DNA from: Desulfobacterales bacterium
GTDB lineage: Bacteria; Desulfobacterota; Desulfobacteria; Desulfobacterales; JAUWMJ01
Reading direction: 5' to 3'
Assembly (NCBI GenBank): GCA_030613225.1
Contig: JAUWMJ010000008.1
Span: 1-19,655 of the forward strand
DNA: 19,655 nucleotides
The position numbers and the translations under genes were made by a program. The notes beneath the pieces were generated by a model. It saw nothing but the letters and a program-made list of their open reading frames with translations, searched no databases and was not told the origin of the DNA. Shown piece after piece: positions 1 to 7,854 of this stretch (the first letter of the stretch is position 1; each line of letters begins with the position of its first letter).

Positions 1-2
1 TT

Positions 3-383
3 TATGTTCCGGTGGCATATTTTGTCGACAAAAGTACAAAAAAGCCCTTTGTTGTCACTACATTTATATTTTTTACATTCTTTCCCCTGGTACTTTTGTT
101 CTGTCAATCTTTTCCTTTGCTGGTGCTTGCATTTATCCTGCGCGGCTTAAAGGAATTTGGTGAACCAACCCGCAAAGCGCTGATCATGGACCTTGCACCG
201 GAAAATCGCAAAGCAGGCATGTTCGGCCTGTATTATCTTATACGTGATTTAGTGGTATCAATTGCAGCGTTTGGAGGCGCCTTCCTGTGGATGTTAGGAC
301 CCACCGTCAACTTTCTGGCAGCATTTTCATTCGGCGTTGTCGGCACAGCCGTCTTTGCTATATGGGGGGATGATCAGGGCTAA
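3..383 (+). CDS. MFS transporter, C-terminal part (5' end outside window)
   Basis: The reading frame is open from base 3 and ends with TAA at 381-383, so only the last ~126 codons are present. The product has several hydrophobic stretches (around PFVVTTFIFFTFFPLVLLF, PLLVLAFILRGL and FLAAFSFGVVGTAVFAIW) consistent with the last three or four membrane helices. A charged cytoplasmic-loop motif, RGLKEFGEPTRKALI followed by APENRKAGMFGLYY, is the kind seen between transmembrane helices 10 and 11 of major facilitator superfamily permeases. The substrate cannot be told from this fragment. A GTG at base 12 is in frame but lies inside a conserved stretch, so it is not a likely start. It converges on the HEPN gene that ends 30 bases downstream. 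The family call is fairly sure; the substrate is unknown. Confidence 0.75.
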   Translation, partial: YVPVAYFVDKSTKKPFVVTTFIFFTFFPLVLLFCQSFPLLVLAFILRGLKEFGEPTRKALIMDLAPENRKAGMFGLYYLIRDLVVSIAAFGGAFLWMLGPTVNFLAAFSFGVVGTAVFAIWGDDQG

Positions 384-412
384 AGATCATGATCTGAATC
401 TTGCATATTAAT

Positions 413-823
413 TCATTTCTCTTTTTCGCCGCTTTGTTTTAACCTATTTAGCAGACCCGCCATCTCTTTCACGAATGCTTCGCTTTCCTCAACGATCTCT
501 TTGACCTGATCAGCATCAAATTGAATCAGTGGCCGATAATCCGCCTTGTGCCGATTATCAAAAAGCCAATCATAGTGTTTGCCCCAGAGGCTATCGATTT
601 TCTTGGTTCGAATGAAGTCTCTGTGGAGCATTGATCGTACTTCTTTATGTTTTTTAAACGTCTTTCCCTCATTTAAAAGCACCGAAGAGAATGCATGGAA
701 GCAGGCAAAATATGCATCCCTCACTGCATTCTGATACCTGCTCGATTTAAGGTTGTCCCGAGCTGATGCAAGGTCTTCCCCGGCCTTTTCTACCCAATAA
801 TCGATAATAATTTGCTGGCTCAT
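413..823 (-). CDS. HEPN-domain protein, probable toxin of an MNT/HEPN pair
   Basis: This 136-residue protein starts at the ATG at 823-821, whose first bases overlap the stop of the nucleotidyltransferase gene in an ATGA arrangement, so the two are translationally coupled. A longer in-frame start at 892 would lie inside the upstream gene and is less likely. The sequence is all-helical, with AVRDAYFACFHAFSSVLL near the middle, then HRDFIRTKKID, then the signature DNRHKADY, as in the small HEPN family (PF05168/UPF0332-like). HEPN toxins are usually RNases with an R-x4-6-H motif. Here the region reads R-H-K-A-D-Y, an R-x4-Y arrangement, and the tyrosine lies where partner MNT enzymes of the HepT type add AMP. 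Family knowledge gives toxin as HEPN and antitoxin as MNT. Catalytic activity is not certain because the canonical histidine spacing is absent. Confidence 0.85.
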   Translation of the reverse strand: MSQQIIIDYWVEKAGEDLASARDNLKSSRYQNAVRDAYFACFHAFSSVLLNEGKTFKKHKEVRSMLHRDFIRTKKIDSLWGKHYDWLFDNRHKADYRPLIQFDADQVKEIVEESEAFVKEMAGLLNRLKQSGEKEK

Positions 824-1167
824 AACACTACAGCTCCATCTCGTGAGATTTCCTGGTAAACAGGAAACTCCGTGAATATACCATTCTCCCACTCATCAAT
901 GGATGTGAACAAAGGACTAAAAATAACATCATATTCCATGCCGATATCGAATAAAGCCCCAATAATGGCCTTCTCTTCTTTCCAATGCAGCAATTTAGAA
1001 GCGACCACAAGCAAATCAATATCTGAATGCTCGTCATGGTCTCCGCGGGCCTTTGATCCAAAGAGAATAACTTTAGATACGGAGAATTCGCTTTTTAGCA
1101 TCCTGATAGCTGCCTCAATGGCTTCACTTTCATTTTTCATTAATGAGGTACTTTCAAACGATTTCAT
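820..1167 (-). CDS. MNT-type nucleotidyltransferase, probable antitoxin
   Basis: This is a 115-residue minimal nucleotidyltransferase. The core motif LFGSKARGDHDEHSDIDLLVV contains the GS-x-ARG helix and the D-x-D metal-binding pair of the DNA polymerase beta fold. A later acidic position in YDVIFSP could supply the third carboxylate. The ATG at 1167-1165 was chosen because AAGGAG lies seven bases upstream; the longer in-frame GTG at 1224 would begin almost at the predicted transcription start (-10 box at 1234-1239). The gene overlaps the HEPN gene by four bases. In characterised MNT/HEPN systems the MNT protein neutralises the HEPN toxin by adding AMP to a tyrosine; that role is inferred here from gene pairing. 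It is transcribed in the same direction as the restriction operon, but its own promoter suggests independent expression. Confidence 0.88.
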   Translation of the reverse strand: MKSFESTSLMKNESEAIEAAIRMLKSEFSVSKVILFGSKARGDHDEHSDIDLLVVASKLLHWKEEKAIIGALFDIGMEYDVIFSPLFTSIDEWENGIFTEFPVYQEISRDGAVVL

Positions 1168-1233
1168 AATAACTCCTTCTACCTTCACACTATAAAGGTC
1201 AAAAACACCTTTTTTAACCTCCACTAGGTCAGC

Positions 1234-1262
1234 AATATACTAACATACTGGTTGTCTGCCAA
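1234..1262 (-). promoter_or_regulatory. Predicted sigma-70 promoter of the MNT/HEPN pair
   Basis: Reading the minus strand, TTGGCA (1262-1257) and TATATT (1239-1234) are separated by 17 bases, each matching the sigma-70 consensus at five of six positions. Transcription would start near 1227, about 60 bases before the MNT ATG. The spacer and -10 region contain AGTAT twice (AGTATGTTAGTAT), a possible repressor half-site, but no clear palindrome is visible. Confidence 0.6.
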
Positions 1263-1296
1263 GGTATAATTTTACAACTAAATTGATAAAAATCTT

Positions 1297-3930
1297 TTAA
1301 TCCAAATCCGAAACTTTCACAACCTGCCTGTATTCAACGCCTTCAAATTCATCAAAATGCGCTTTGCCGCATTTGATTTTTCTTTTCTCGCTGTCTTTCA
1401 GTTCCTGATTTTCAGATTTGGTTTCCGCTACAAAATAGACGGTCTTTTCGTTTTTCTTTATAAGTGCCCAGTCAGGAGTATAGTTCCCTATAGGGGTTTT
1501 TATTTTAAACCAGAACGGGAGCTTGAAATAGAATTGAACATCCTCACGTGTTTCACACTCTTTTGCAAACTGATATTCAATGTGTGAGTCAAGAGGCACC
1601 ATGTTGCCAAATATTGTTTTTTCTTTTTGAGAAATATAAAATGTCATGTCGTTAACATGAATTTCATAATCCTCGAAAAGCCTCATTTCATATTCAACAT
1701 TCCCGATTTTTTCATACTTGATACCATCAATCATGAGTTCATTTAAGGTTTCTTTTATTTTTGCAACCGCATTATCAAGAAACAACTGGGGATTGATAAG
1801 GACATCATCAAGCCTGCCTGATTCGACAAGTATTCGCAGGATGGTTGAGCGGGTTAAACCTGTCCTGCTTTGAATATATGCCGGCACGTCAGGAATTTGA
1901 AAAGCCTTGTCCCAGAGAGTTGAATAGCTTGAAACAACATCGCTGATAATGCCGCCCGCATCAAATTTTACAGATGATTTTGTGGATTTAATAACCGCCT
2001 TTTTTATTTCAGGCATGTTTCTGATTGCTCTTGTCGCTTTATTAACAAGCTCGTTGGTCTCATAAATGACCTTGTATTTTGTGTGGTGTTTTATTTTATC
2101 CCAGAGATTTTTGAAATTCTCATCAAGTTCAAACCCCTTGCGGTACTTTACCTTTTTTCTCTTTTTCCGGTTTTTAATTCTACCTTTAAATGAAACTCCG
2201 CATTCATTTTCTATTTCATTTTGAAGCTGTTTTGCAAAGTCTTCATAACTTTCATTTGCAATAACAGTCAGTTTGTTTATCACAGGATTGTGAATTCTCC
2301 GGCCGGACTGGTTAACCGCAAGCCGCATTCCCCTTCCTATTTCCTGCCTTTTCTTTAAATCAGACCGGGTTTCATTCAATGTGCAGATCTGAAAAACATT
2401 CGGGTTGTCCCAGCCTTCGCGCAATGCGGAATGGCTGAATATAAACCTTAACGGCACATCAGTACTAAGCAGCCGTTCCTTATCCTTCATTATCAGTTTA
2501 AAAATATCAATATCGGCCTGTGATTTTGCCGCTTTTTGAGTATCCTTGAATTTACCTTTTTTATCCTGTGAAAAATATCCATTGTGAACATCTTCAACAG
2601 AAAAAGGTATCAGCCCCTTGTATGCCGATTTAGAGCTGATTGCCTTGAATGATTCCTCAAACCATTGTGCAAATTTTCCATGCACCAAATTTCCGCTCTC
2701 ATCATACTTCCGGTAGTTGGCAACCCTGTCTATAAAGAACAGGGAAAGGACTTTAATCCCTTTATCCTTATATTTCTTTTCCTTGATAAAGTGTTCCTTG
2801 ACAGTTTTTTCTATCTGAAACTTCATTACTTCATCAGTCATGCCGCCCTGTGAATCGCCCACAAAAAGGTCTTCTCCATTTGACAGGGAAATAAATTCCG
2901 ACTCCACATCTATGCCGTTTATAATATAACCCTGTTTGTAAATTTCCCTGCTTTTAGAAAGTTTATAAAGATCCTCCCCGACTTTTGCAGTAATGGTTTT
3001 TCTTTTCACGCCATCATTTGTATTTACATCAATGGAAAGTCTGGCAGATGTCCGTGTTTTTGTTGCAGATACTTTTTCAAGCCTGATAAAAGCTTCATTG
3101 AAATCGTTTTCAGTTATAATGGAGTCCACTTCAATCTGTTTAACCAGACCAAGGTCGTATGCTTTTACCGGGTCAAGGCTGTAAATTAGATTATATTGAT
3201 TGGTGTGAGTTGCAGAATAACGAAAGGTGCAGGAGTAATTCAGGTTCTCAATGGCCTTTTTCCTGATTTCGGTTTCCATATTCTGGGGCTCGTCAACAAT
3301 TACAAGCGGCCTTGTGCTTTGAATGAATTCAATCGGCTTTTTGCCTGTAAGTTTGTCATTGGGCCTGTTGATAACATTTTCATCCTTTGCAAATGAATCA
3401 ATATTTATAACCAGAATCTGGATCGCATTGTTTGAGGCAAATCCCCTGAGACTGGAAACTTTTCTGGAATCATACACATCATAATTTACAGGGGTTCTGT
3501 CATAAAGGTTCTGAAAATGATCAAAGGTGATTTCAAGATTTTTAAGAACACCTTCACGGATAGCCACACTCGGAACAACTATAACAAATTTTTTAAAACC
3601 ATACTTTTTATTCAGCTCATATATCGTTTTGATATAAACATAAGTTTTTCCTGTGCCGGTCTCCATTTCAACGGAAAAATGCATTCCATCCAGTTTGTCG
3701 GAGATATCCGTCAGCCCGTTTATTTTCTGAACTTTCCGCAGGTTGCTTAAAACCCGCTCTTTTGAAATAACAATTCTGTTGCCGACTCCATTTTCATTAA
3801 AAAGCTGACCGTTTTCAGAGATTGAAAAGCCAAAATCTCCCTGGTTTAAAGGCTGGCCTTCAAAAATATCTACTATGGATTTTACAGCATCGAGCTGGTA
3901 CTGCTGGTTGGGGTCAAAATGGAGTTTCAT
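1297..3930 (-). CDS. res: Type III restriction enzyme Res subunit (helicase-nuclease)
   Basis: The 877-residue product has superfamily 2 helicase motifs in order: a Q-like N-terminus (NQQYQLDAV, ~8-16), Walker A ETGTGKT (90-96), VVPSVAIREG (119-127), DEPQ (213-216) as motif II, YSATH (238-242) as motif III, SALREGWDNPN (501-511) as motif V, and QEIGRGMRL (529-537) as motif VI. The C-terminus has a PD-(D/E)xK nuclease signature, TPDWA (D820) and AETKS (E836, K838). Length and order fit ATP-dependent type III Res proteins, which cut DNA together with Mod at unmethylated sites. The ATG at 3930 follows the previous stop by only three bases and has a poor ribosome site, which implies translational coupling. 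All key residues are present, so it appears intact. Unusually, it is separated from its mod gene by two extra genes. Confidence 0.93.
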   Translation of the reverse strand: MKLHFDPNQQYQLDAVKSIVDIFEGQPLNQGDFGFSISENGQLFNENGVGNRIVISKERVLSNLRKVQKINGLTDISDKLDGMHFSVEMETGTGKTYVYIKTIYELNKKYGFKKFVIVVPSVAIREGVLKNLEITFDHFQNLYDRTPVNYDVYDSRKVSSLRGFASNNAIQILVINIDSFAKDENVINRPNDKLTGKKPIEFIQSTRPLVIVDEPQNMETEIRKKAIENLNYSCTFRYSATHTNQYNLIYSLDPVKAYDLGLVKQIEVDSIITENDFNEAFIRLEKVSATKTRTSARLSIDVNTNDGVKRKTITAKVGEDLYKLSKSREIYKQGYIINGIDVESEFISLSNGEDLFVGDSQGGMTDEVMKFQIEKTVKEHFIKEKKYKDKGIKVLSLFFIDRVANYRKYDESGNLVHGKFAQWFEESFKAISSKSAYKGLIPFSVEDVHNGYFSQDKKGKFKDTQKAAKSQADIDIFKLIMKDKERLLSTDVPLRFIFSHSALREGWDNPNVFQICTLNETRSDLKKRQEIGRGMRLAVNQSGRRIHNPVINKLTVIANESYEDFAKQLQNEIENECGVSFKGRIKNRKKRKKVKYRKGFELDENFKNLWDKIKHHTKYKVIYETNELVNKATRAIRNMPEIKKAVIKSTKSSVKFDAGGIISDVVSSYSTLWDKAFQIPDVPAYIQSRTGLTRSTILRILVESGRLDDVLINPQLFLDNAVAKIKETLNELMIDGIKYEKIGNVEYEMRLFEDYEIHVNDMTFYISQKEKTIFGNMVPLDSHIEYQFAKECETREDVQFYFKLPFWFKIKTPIGNYTPDWALIKKNEKTVYFVAETKSENQELKDSEKRKIKCGKAHFDEFEGVEYRQVVKVSDLD

Positions 3931-3933
3931 ATA

Positions 3934-5259
3934 TTACCGTTGTAAATAATCTAATAGTTTTTCTTTTATATTTTCAGACATTAAAGATTTCTTGATAAAA
4001 TCTTTAGTATTCATTTTGAATTGTAGATTCATTTGTTCTGGATTTTCAAATAAATCTGTCATATGGTTTATTATTTCAGGAAACTCTTTTAAAAATTCCG
4101 ACTTTTCAATAAATATTGGTCTTGGTATTTTCACTATAAACTGTTCTCCGTCTATATCGTTTATAAATTCAATATTTGGTTGTTCTTCAAGTGACCGGGT
4201 TATTCCTGACCCCAAACCACTGTATATCATTATTTTACTACAGTAACTAACCAGTAAGTTATTACGAGCAACAGCATTTCCTAACTTAATATTTTCAACA
4301 GTCAAATTATTGGGCAATTTACCAGGGCTGATTATTTCAATCCGATTATCAAAAATTAACAAACGTATCGGCGAATTTCTAAGATAGTCCCTGTGAACCA
4401 AAGCGTTTTGAAGTAATTCTTCAATTGCAACCTGAGCAATCTCTAAAATTCCTGGTAAATTAACATTCTGATCTTGTTGAGTATGTTTTAAATTATTCTT
4501 AAAAAAACGTACTCCAGCATCAAACATTTCAGGTATAGTTCCCAGTATGTTAAGACTTTCCCGATAATCCTTACCGCCAATACTGTTTCCAAAGAATGAG
4601 ACTGCTTTAATTAAAAAAACCGGTTTATACTGTTGGGGATTATTCCCAAAAAAAAGAAGACCGCCCAATGAAAGTTTTCCATTCTTTAAAACGCCTAAAT
4701 TTACAAGCATTAGTTCATCGATATTCCTAACCTTCTTTTTTTGAGCAGCCAGATAATCTTTAATTTTATTTAAATCAACATCTTTAATTGATGTATTTTC
4801 AACTATCATTTCATCTGCATATAAATTACCAGAGCTTTGATAAAAACGTAGTATTTCATCTTTATCAGAAAGTAACCGCTTGGTGGTTCCCTGTCTGATG
4901 TAAATAGCACCTTTAGTATTATATGGTTTGTTACTACCTTTTGGAATTGTAATTATCAACAGAAGTTTATTATCTATCAAAGTTGTGTCAGTGATGATTT
5001 GCAAAAAAGGTCTGATTAAATCATTTGTTATATTTGCTATTTTTTTGTCAATATCATCAGTTTGTTTTTTTGTAAGTCCAATTATATGGAATGTATTGTC
5101 CTGGATTCCAAAAATAATGATACCGCCTTCAGTATTGGCAAATGCTACAATTTCCTGAAGAAGAGATTCCTGATGGATTGTGTCTTGTTTAAACTCAACC
5201 CTACTATTCTCTCCGGCTCTAATAATATCAATCAATTCTACATTATTAATAGCATTCAT
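3934..5259 (-). CDS. Schlafen/AlbA_2-domain ATP-binding protein in the restriction operon
   Basis: This is a 441-residue protein. Residues ~15-130 form an AlbA_2/Schlafen-type domain: RVEFKQD (20-26), then a helix ending in IVAFANTEGGIIIFGIQDN (37-55), and further on GAIYIRQGT. Residues ~280-380 hold a GHKL/HATPase_c_4-like segment, with EELLQNALVHRDY as the N-box-like helix, FDNRIEIISPGKLP, and the G-rich SGLGSGI. This combination is common in putative DNA-binding regulators and, in Schlafen relatives, in RNA-cleaving defence effectors; which applies here is unknown. The start has GGAG eight bases upstream and overlaps the preceding stop by 14 bases, so expression is coupled to the PHP-ATPase gene. 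Its place between mod and res suggests a role with the restriction system, either as a regulator or as a second effector. The domain call is fairly certain; the function is inferred. Confidence 0.82.
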   Translation of the reverse strand: MNAINNVELIDIIRAGENSRVEFKQDTIHQESLLQEIVAFANTEGGIIIFGIQDNTFHIIGLTKKQTDDIDKKIANITNDLIRPFLQIITDTTLIDNKLLLIITIPKGSNKPYNTKGAIYIRQGTTKRLLSDKDEILRFYQSSGNLYADEMIVENTSIKDVDLNKIKDYLAAQKKKVRNIDELMLVNLGVLKNGKLSLGGLLFFGNNPQQYKPVFLIKAVSFFGNSIGGKDYRESLNILGTIPEMFDAGVRFFKNNLKHTQQDQNVNLPGILEIAQVAIEELLQNALVHRDYLRNSPIRLLIFDNRIEIISPGKLPNNLTVENIKLGNAVARNNLLVSYCSKIMIYSGLGSGITRSLEEQPNIEFINDIDGEQFIVKIPRPIFIEKSEFLKEFPEIINHMTDLFENPEQMNLQFKMNTKDFIKKSLMSENIKEKLLDYLQR

Positions 5260-7840
5260 TTTTTATACTCCATAATTCATATATGTTCTTACGGCGGTTG
5301 AAAGCTTCTTCTCCGCCTTCCATTATTGTAACAATTTGTTTCTGTGTGTCATAATTATCAATAGTCCCATCATGAACTTCAATTTTTGATTCCGAATATT
5401 TGCATGAGAGTATCTTTTCGCTGTCGCCGAGAACCGGAATGTTCGCATTATGTGTTGCAAAAACGAACTGCATATTGCCCTTTAATGATTTTATCGCCTT
5501 TATAACATCTTCATAAATCGTCTGGTTATCCAAATCATCTTCCGGCTGATCAATTATCAACACATTAGTCTCTTTTTGAGCAAGAAGGAATAGTATTAGC
5601 GCTGTTGCTCTTTGTCCTAGAGAATGGTCTTTTAACGGTTTGTCATTATAGTTGATTATAAACTTATCTTCCACACGAAATGAAATTAAATTAAAAATAT
5701 TGTCTTCAAATCGCTTTTTAAATTCAGCTAATAAATTTTCACTTATATTTAGATTTGAATTCAGGTTGTTCATATCTCTGTATATTTCAATAAAATCTTT
5801 GTATGATGATTTAATTGAATTATAAGTTGCTTCTCTTATACCACTTCCTTTAAAAATTTGCTTGAGTTTACTTAAAAATTTATCATCTCTTCCCTTGTAT
5901 TCAACAGTAATTGAAAGTGAATTTTCGTATTCATTAATTCTCTTTACCTCTTTTTCCAGTATCTTATATTCCTCATGCCATAAATTATTCAGTTCGGATA
6001 TTTTTTCGTTTAAAGAGGTGTTATATTCAGTCTTTTTCTTTTCAGACTTTTCTATCTCAATAAGCTTTAGCCTGGACATTTCAATTTGACGATTAAGTTT
6101 GAGAAAGTCATCAGGATTAAGGTTTGGGATGTCTATTTCTCTTTTAATTTTAGCGAAATCTTCTTTAAGATTTTCTTTTTTTTCATTTAATTTGTTGGAA
6201 AGTTCAATAAATGCGGTTTCATATTGTTCTGTATTTGATTTGATTTTCTTTAATTTATTGAATTCAATTGCAAGCTGCCTAAACAATTTATCAGCCTCGC
6301 TAAATATTGCTTTGTTTTCTTCAGACTCAAAACCGGTTTGATTAAAAAACGTTGCGTAGTCATTTATCAACGATTCAATTTCATTTTTAAACTTTGATAT
6401 TTCACTTAAAGATTCTTTAAATATTGAGATATCGGAATCGAATCGGCTCTGCTGACGCAGTTTGTCTTCAACCCCTTTCTCTTTATACATTGTAATCCGG
6501 TATTTTGCCTTCTCGACAACCTCATTTATCTCTTTCTTTAGTTCATCAATATTATCAAGTTTTTTAGAAGCTGTAAAAATATTTTCAATTTCCGCAATTT
6601 TAACGGCTATTGTTGATTTGATATTTTCTAGTTTGTTTCCGATAAGCTTCTTAACGAGGTCTGCTTCAAAATCAATATTTTTATTAGAAAGGTCTTTTTG
6701 GCCAAAATAAACCGGTGTTTTAAATATAGTATCAACAGATGGAAACTCTTTACGGTTTCCATTTTCATAAATATCTTCCTTTTGACCATATATTTTTTCG
6801 ATTCGGTATTCTTTTTTATGTTCATTAACAACGTTAGTGATCACTTTGCCGCCACTTTTTAATACATGCTCAATAAGGCTGTTTTTATATTCTCTGTCAC
6901 TTGCCTGATTGCCTAATGGGATTCCAAGTGTGTAACGAAGTATTTCAAGAATAGATGATTTGCCGCTGCCCCTGATACCGATAAAATTATTCAGTTCAGG
7001 AGAAAGATTTATTTCTGTCCTGTCTAATAATCCGCCCTCGAATGAAATTGATTTAATATAGGAATTGGTTATTACTGGTTTTTCCTTTGCCCTTATCCTA
7101 TCGTTTATATCTGTCAGCGCATATTTTACCGCTTCAAAATTAAAATCACCAATTTTTATATATGTAATTCTCCCTTTTCCAATTGCATCAATGCCTTTTT
7201 CTGCATTATCAGACCCCTCAACACAAGCTAACTGTCTGTTCGCTAATGAGCATAATTGGCTATACTTGTCTCTGTTTCCGCTTTTCTGAACAGCCAAAAC
7301 ACGACTAAAGGATTCATCCTGTACAAAAGCCTCAAGCGTCCTTCCTGAAAGCACGTTAAAAAAACCATTATCAGCATCAACATGCGCCATTACGATAAAG
7401 TAATCATGGCCTATTTGGTCCAGCTTATTTACTGTTTGATTTAAGTCGCAATTTGAATTCGGATATGGCGGTATATCGGCATTAGTAATTCCGTAAAAAG
7501 CGCTGTTTAAAAAGTCCTGGATATTATTTTCATGCCCTTTATACCAATCATCACCAAATACGATTAATATGTGGATGCCTTCTTTGAGAGAAAATTCAAT
7601 ACCAGGCAAAAGGTAAATATTATTTTTTGCAGCCTGTTTTCTCAGCACATTGAATTCATCTTTATTAAACTTATTGTGGTTGGTAATAACTCCAATTCCA
7701 ATGTCTTCTGATTTCAGCTGATCAACATAAGCTTTCACAAAATCATTTTCATCACCATCATACTCAAATTCTTTATCAGCACTTGTATGAAGGTGAAAAT
7801 CTGCTCTCAGCCACACACTTCCGTTTTTGAAAACACTCAT
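5246..7840 (-). CDS. PHP phosphoesterase fused to SMC/RecN-like ATPase (TrlF-like)
   Basis: The protein has 864 residues. The N-terminal ~230 residues carry a PHP metal-dependent phosphoesterase domain with a full set of likely ligands: FHLHTSAD (15-22), ITNHNKF (~52-58), PGIEFS (79-84), MAHVDAD (~151-157) and EGSDNAE (~208-214). From ~265 comes an ABC/SMC-like ATPase: FIGIRGSGKSS (Walker A, 286-296), then a long charged helical stretch (~410-680, probable coiled coil), then a signature-like SLGQRATALILFLLAQ, Walker B VLIIDQPEDDLDN and a switch FATHNAN. This matches the PHP-ATPase architecture annotated elsewhere as TrlF-family. ATG 7840 was chosen over TTG 7852 because GGAGG sits five bases before it. 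It starts 15 bases after mod and overlaps the next gene. An ATP-gated nuclease or phosphatase acting with the restriction system is plausible but inferred. Confidence 0.85.
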   Translation of the reverse strand: MSVFKNGSVWLRADFHLHTSADKEFEYDGDENDFVKAYVDQLKSEDIGIGVITNHNKFNKDEFNVLRKQAAKNNIYLLPGIEFSLKEGIHILIVFGDDWYKGHENNIQDFLNSAFYGITNADIPPYPNSNCDLNQTVNKLDQIGHDYFIVMAHVDADNGFFNVLSGRTLEAFVQDESFSRVLAVQKSGNRDKYSQLCSLANRQLACVEGSDNAEKGIDAIGKGRITYIKIGDFNFEAVKYALTDINDRIRAKEKPVITNSYIKSISFEGGLLDRTEINLSPELNNFIGIRGSGKSSILEILRYTLGIPLGNQASDREYKNSLIEHVLKSGGKVITNVVNEHKKEYRIEKIYGQKEDIYENGNRKEFPSVDTIFKTPVYFGQKDLSNKNIDFEADLVKKLIGNKLENIKSTIAVKIAEIENIFTASKKLDNIDELKKEINEVVEKAKYRITMYKEKGVEDKLRQQSRFDSDISIFKESLSEISKFKNEIESLINDYATFFNQTGFESEENKAIFSEADKLFRQLAIEFNKLKKIKSNTEQYETAFIELSNKLNEKKENLKEDFAKIKREIDIPNLNPDDFLKLNRQIEMSRLKLIEIEKSEKKKTEYNTSLNEKISELNNLWHEEYKILEKEVKRINEYENSLSITVEYKGRDDKFLSKLKQIFKGSGIREATYNSIKSSYKDFIEIYRDMNNLNSNLNISENLLAEFKKRFEDNIFNLISFRVEDKFIINYNDKPLKDHSLGQRATALILFLLAQKETNVLIIDQPEDDLDNQTIYEDVIKAIKSLKGNMQFVFATHNANIPVLGDSEKILSCKYSESKIEVHDGTIDNYDTQKQIVTIMEGGEEAFNRRKNIYELWSIKNECY

Positions 7841-7854
7841 GCTTTCCTCCAATT

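Noticed and set aside
384..395. Perfect palindrome AGATCATGATCT just after the transporter stop, possibly a terminator.
   Set aside because: It has no loop, is short and A/T-rich, and is not followed by a run of T; it may be chance.
872..1195. A 107-residue frame on the plus strand opposite the MNT gene.
   Set aside because: It is antisense to a clear nucleotidyltransferase and has no domain.
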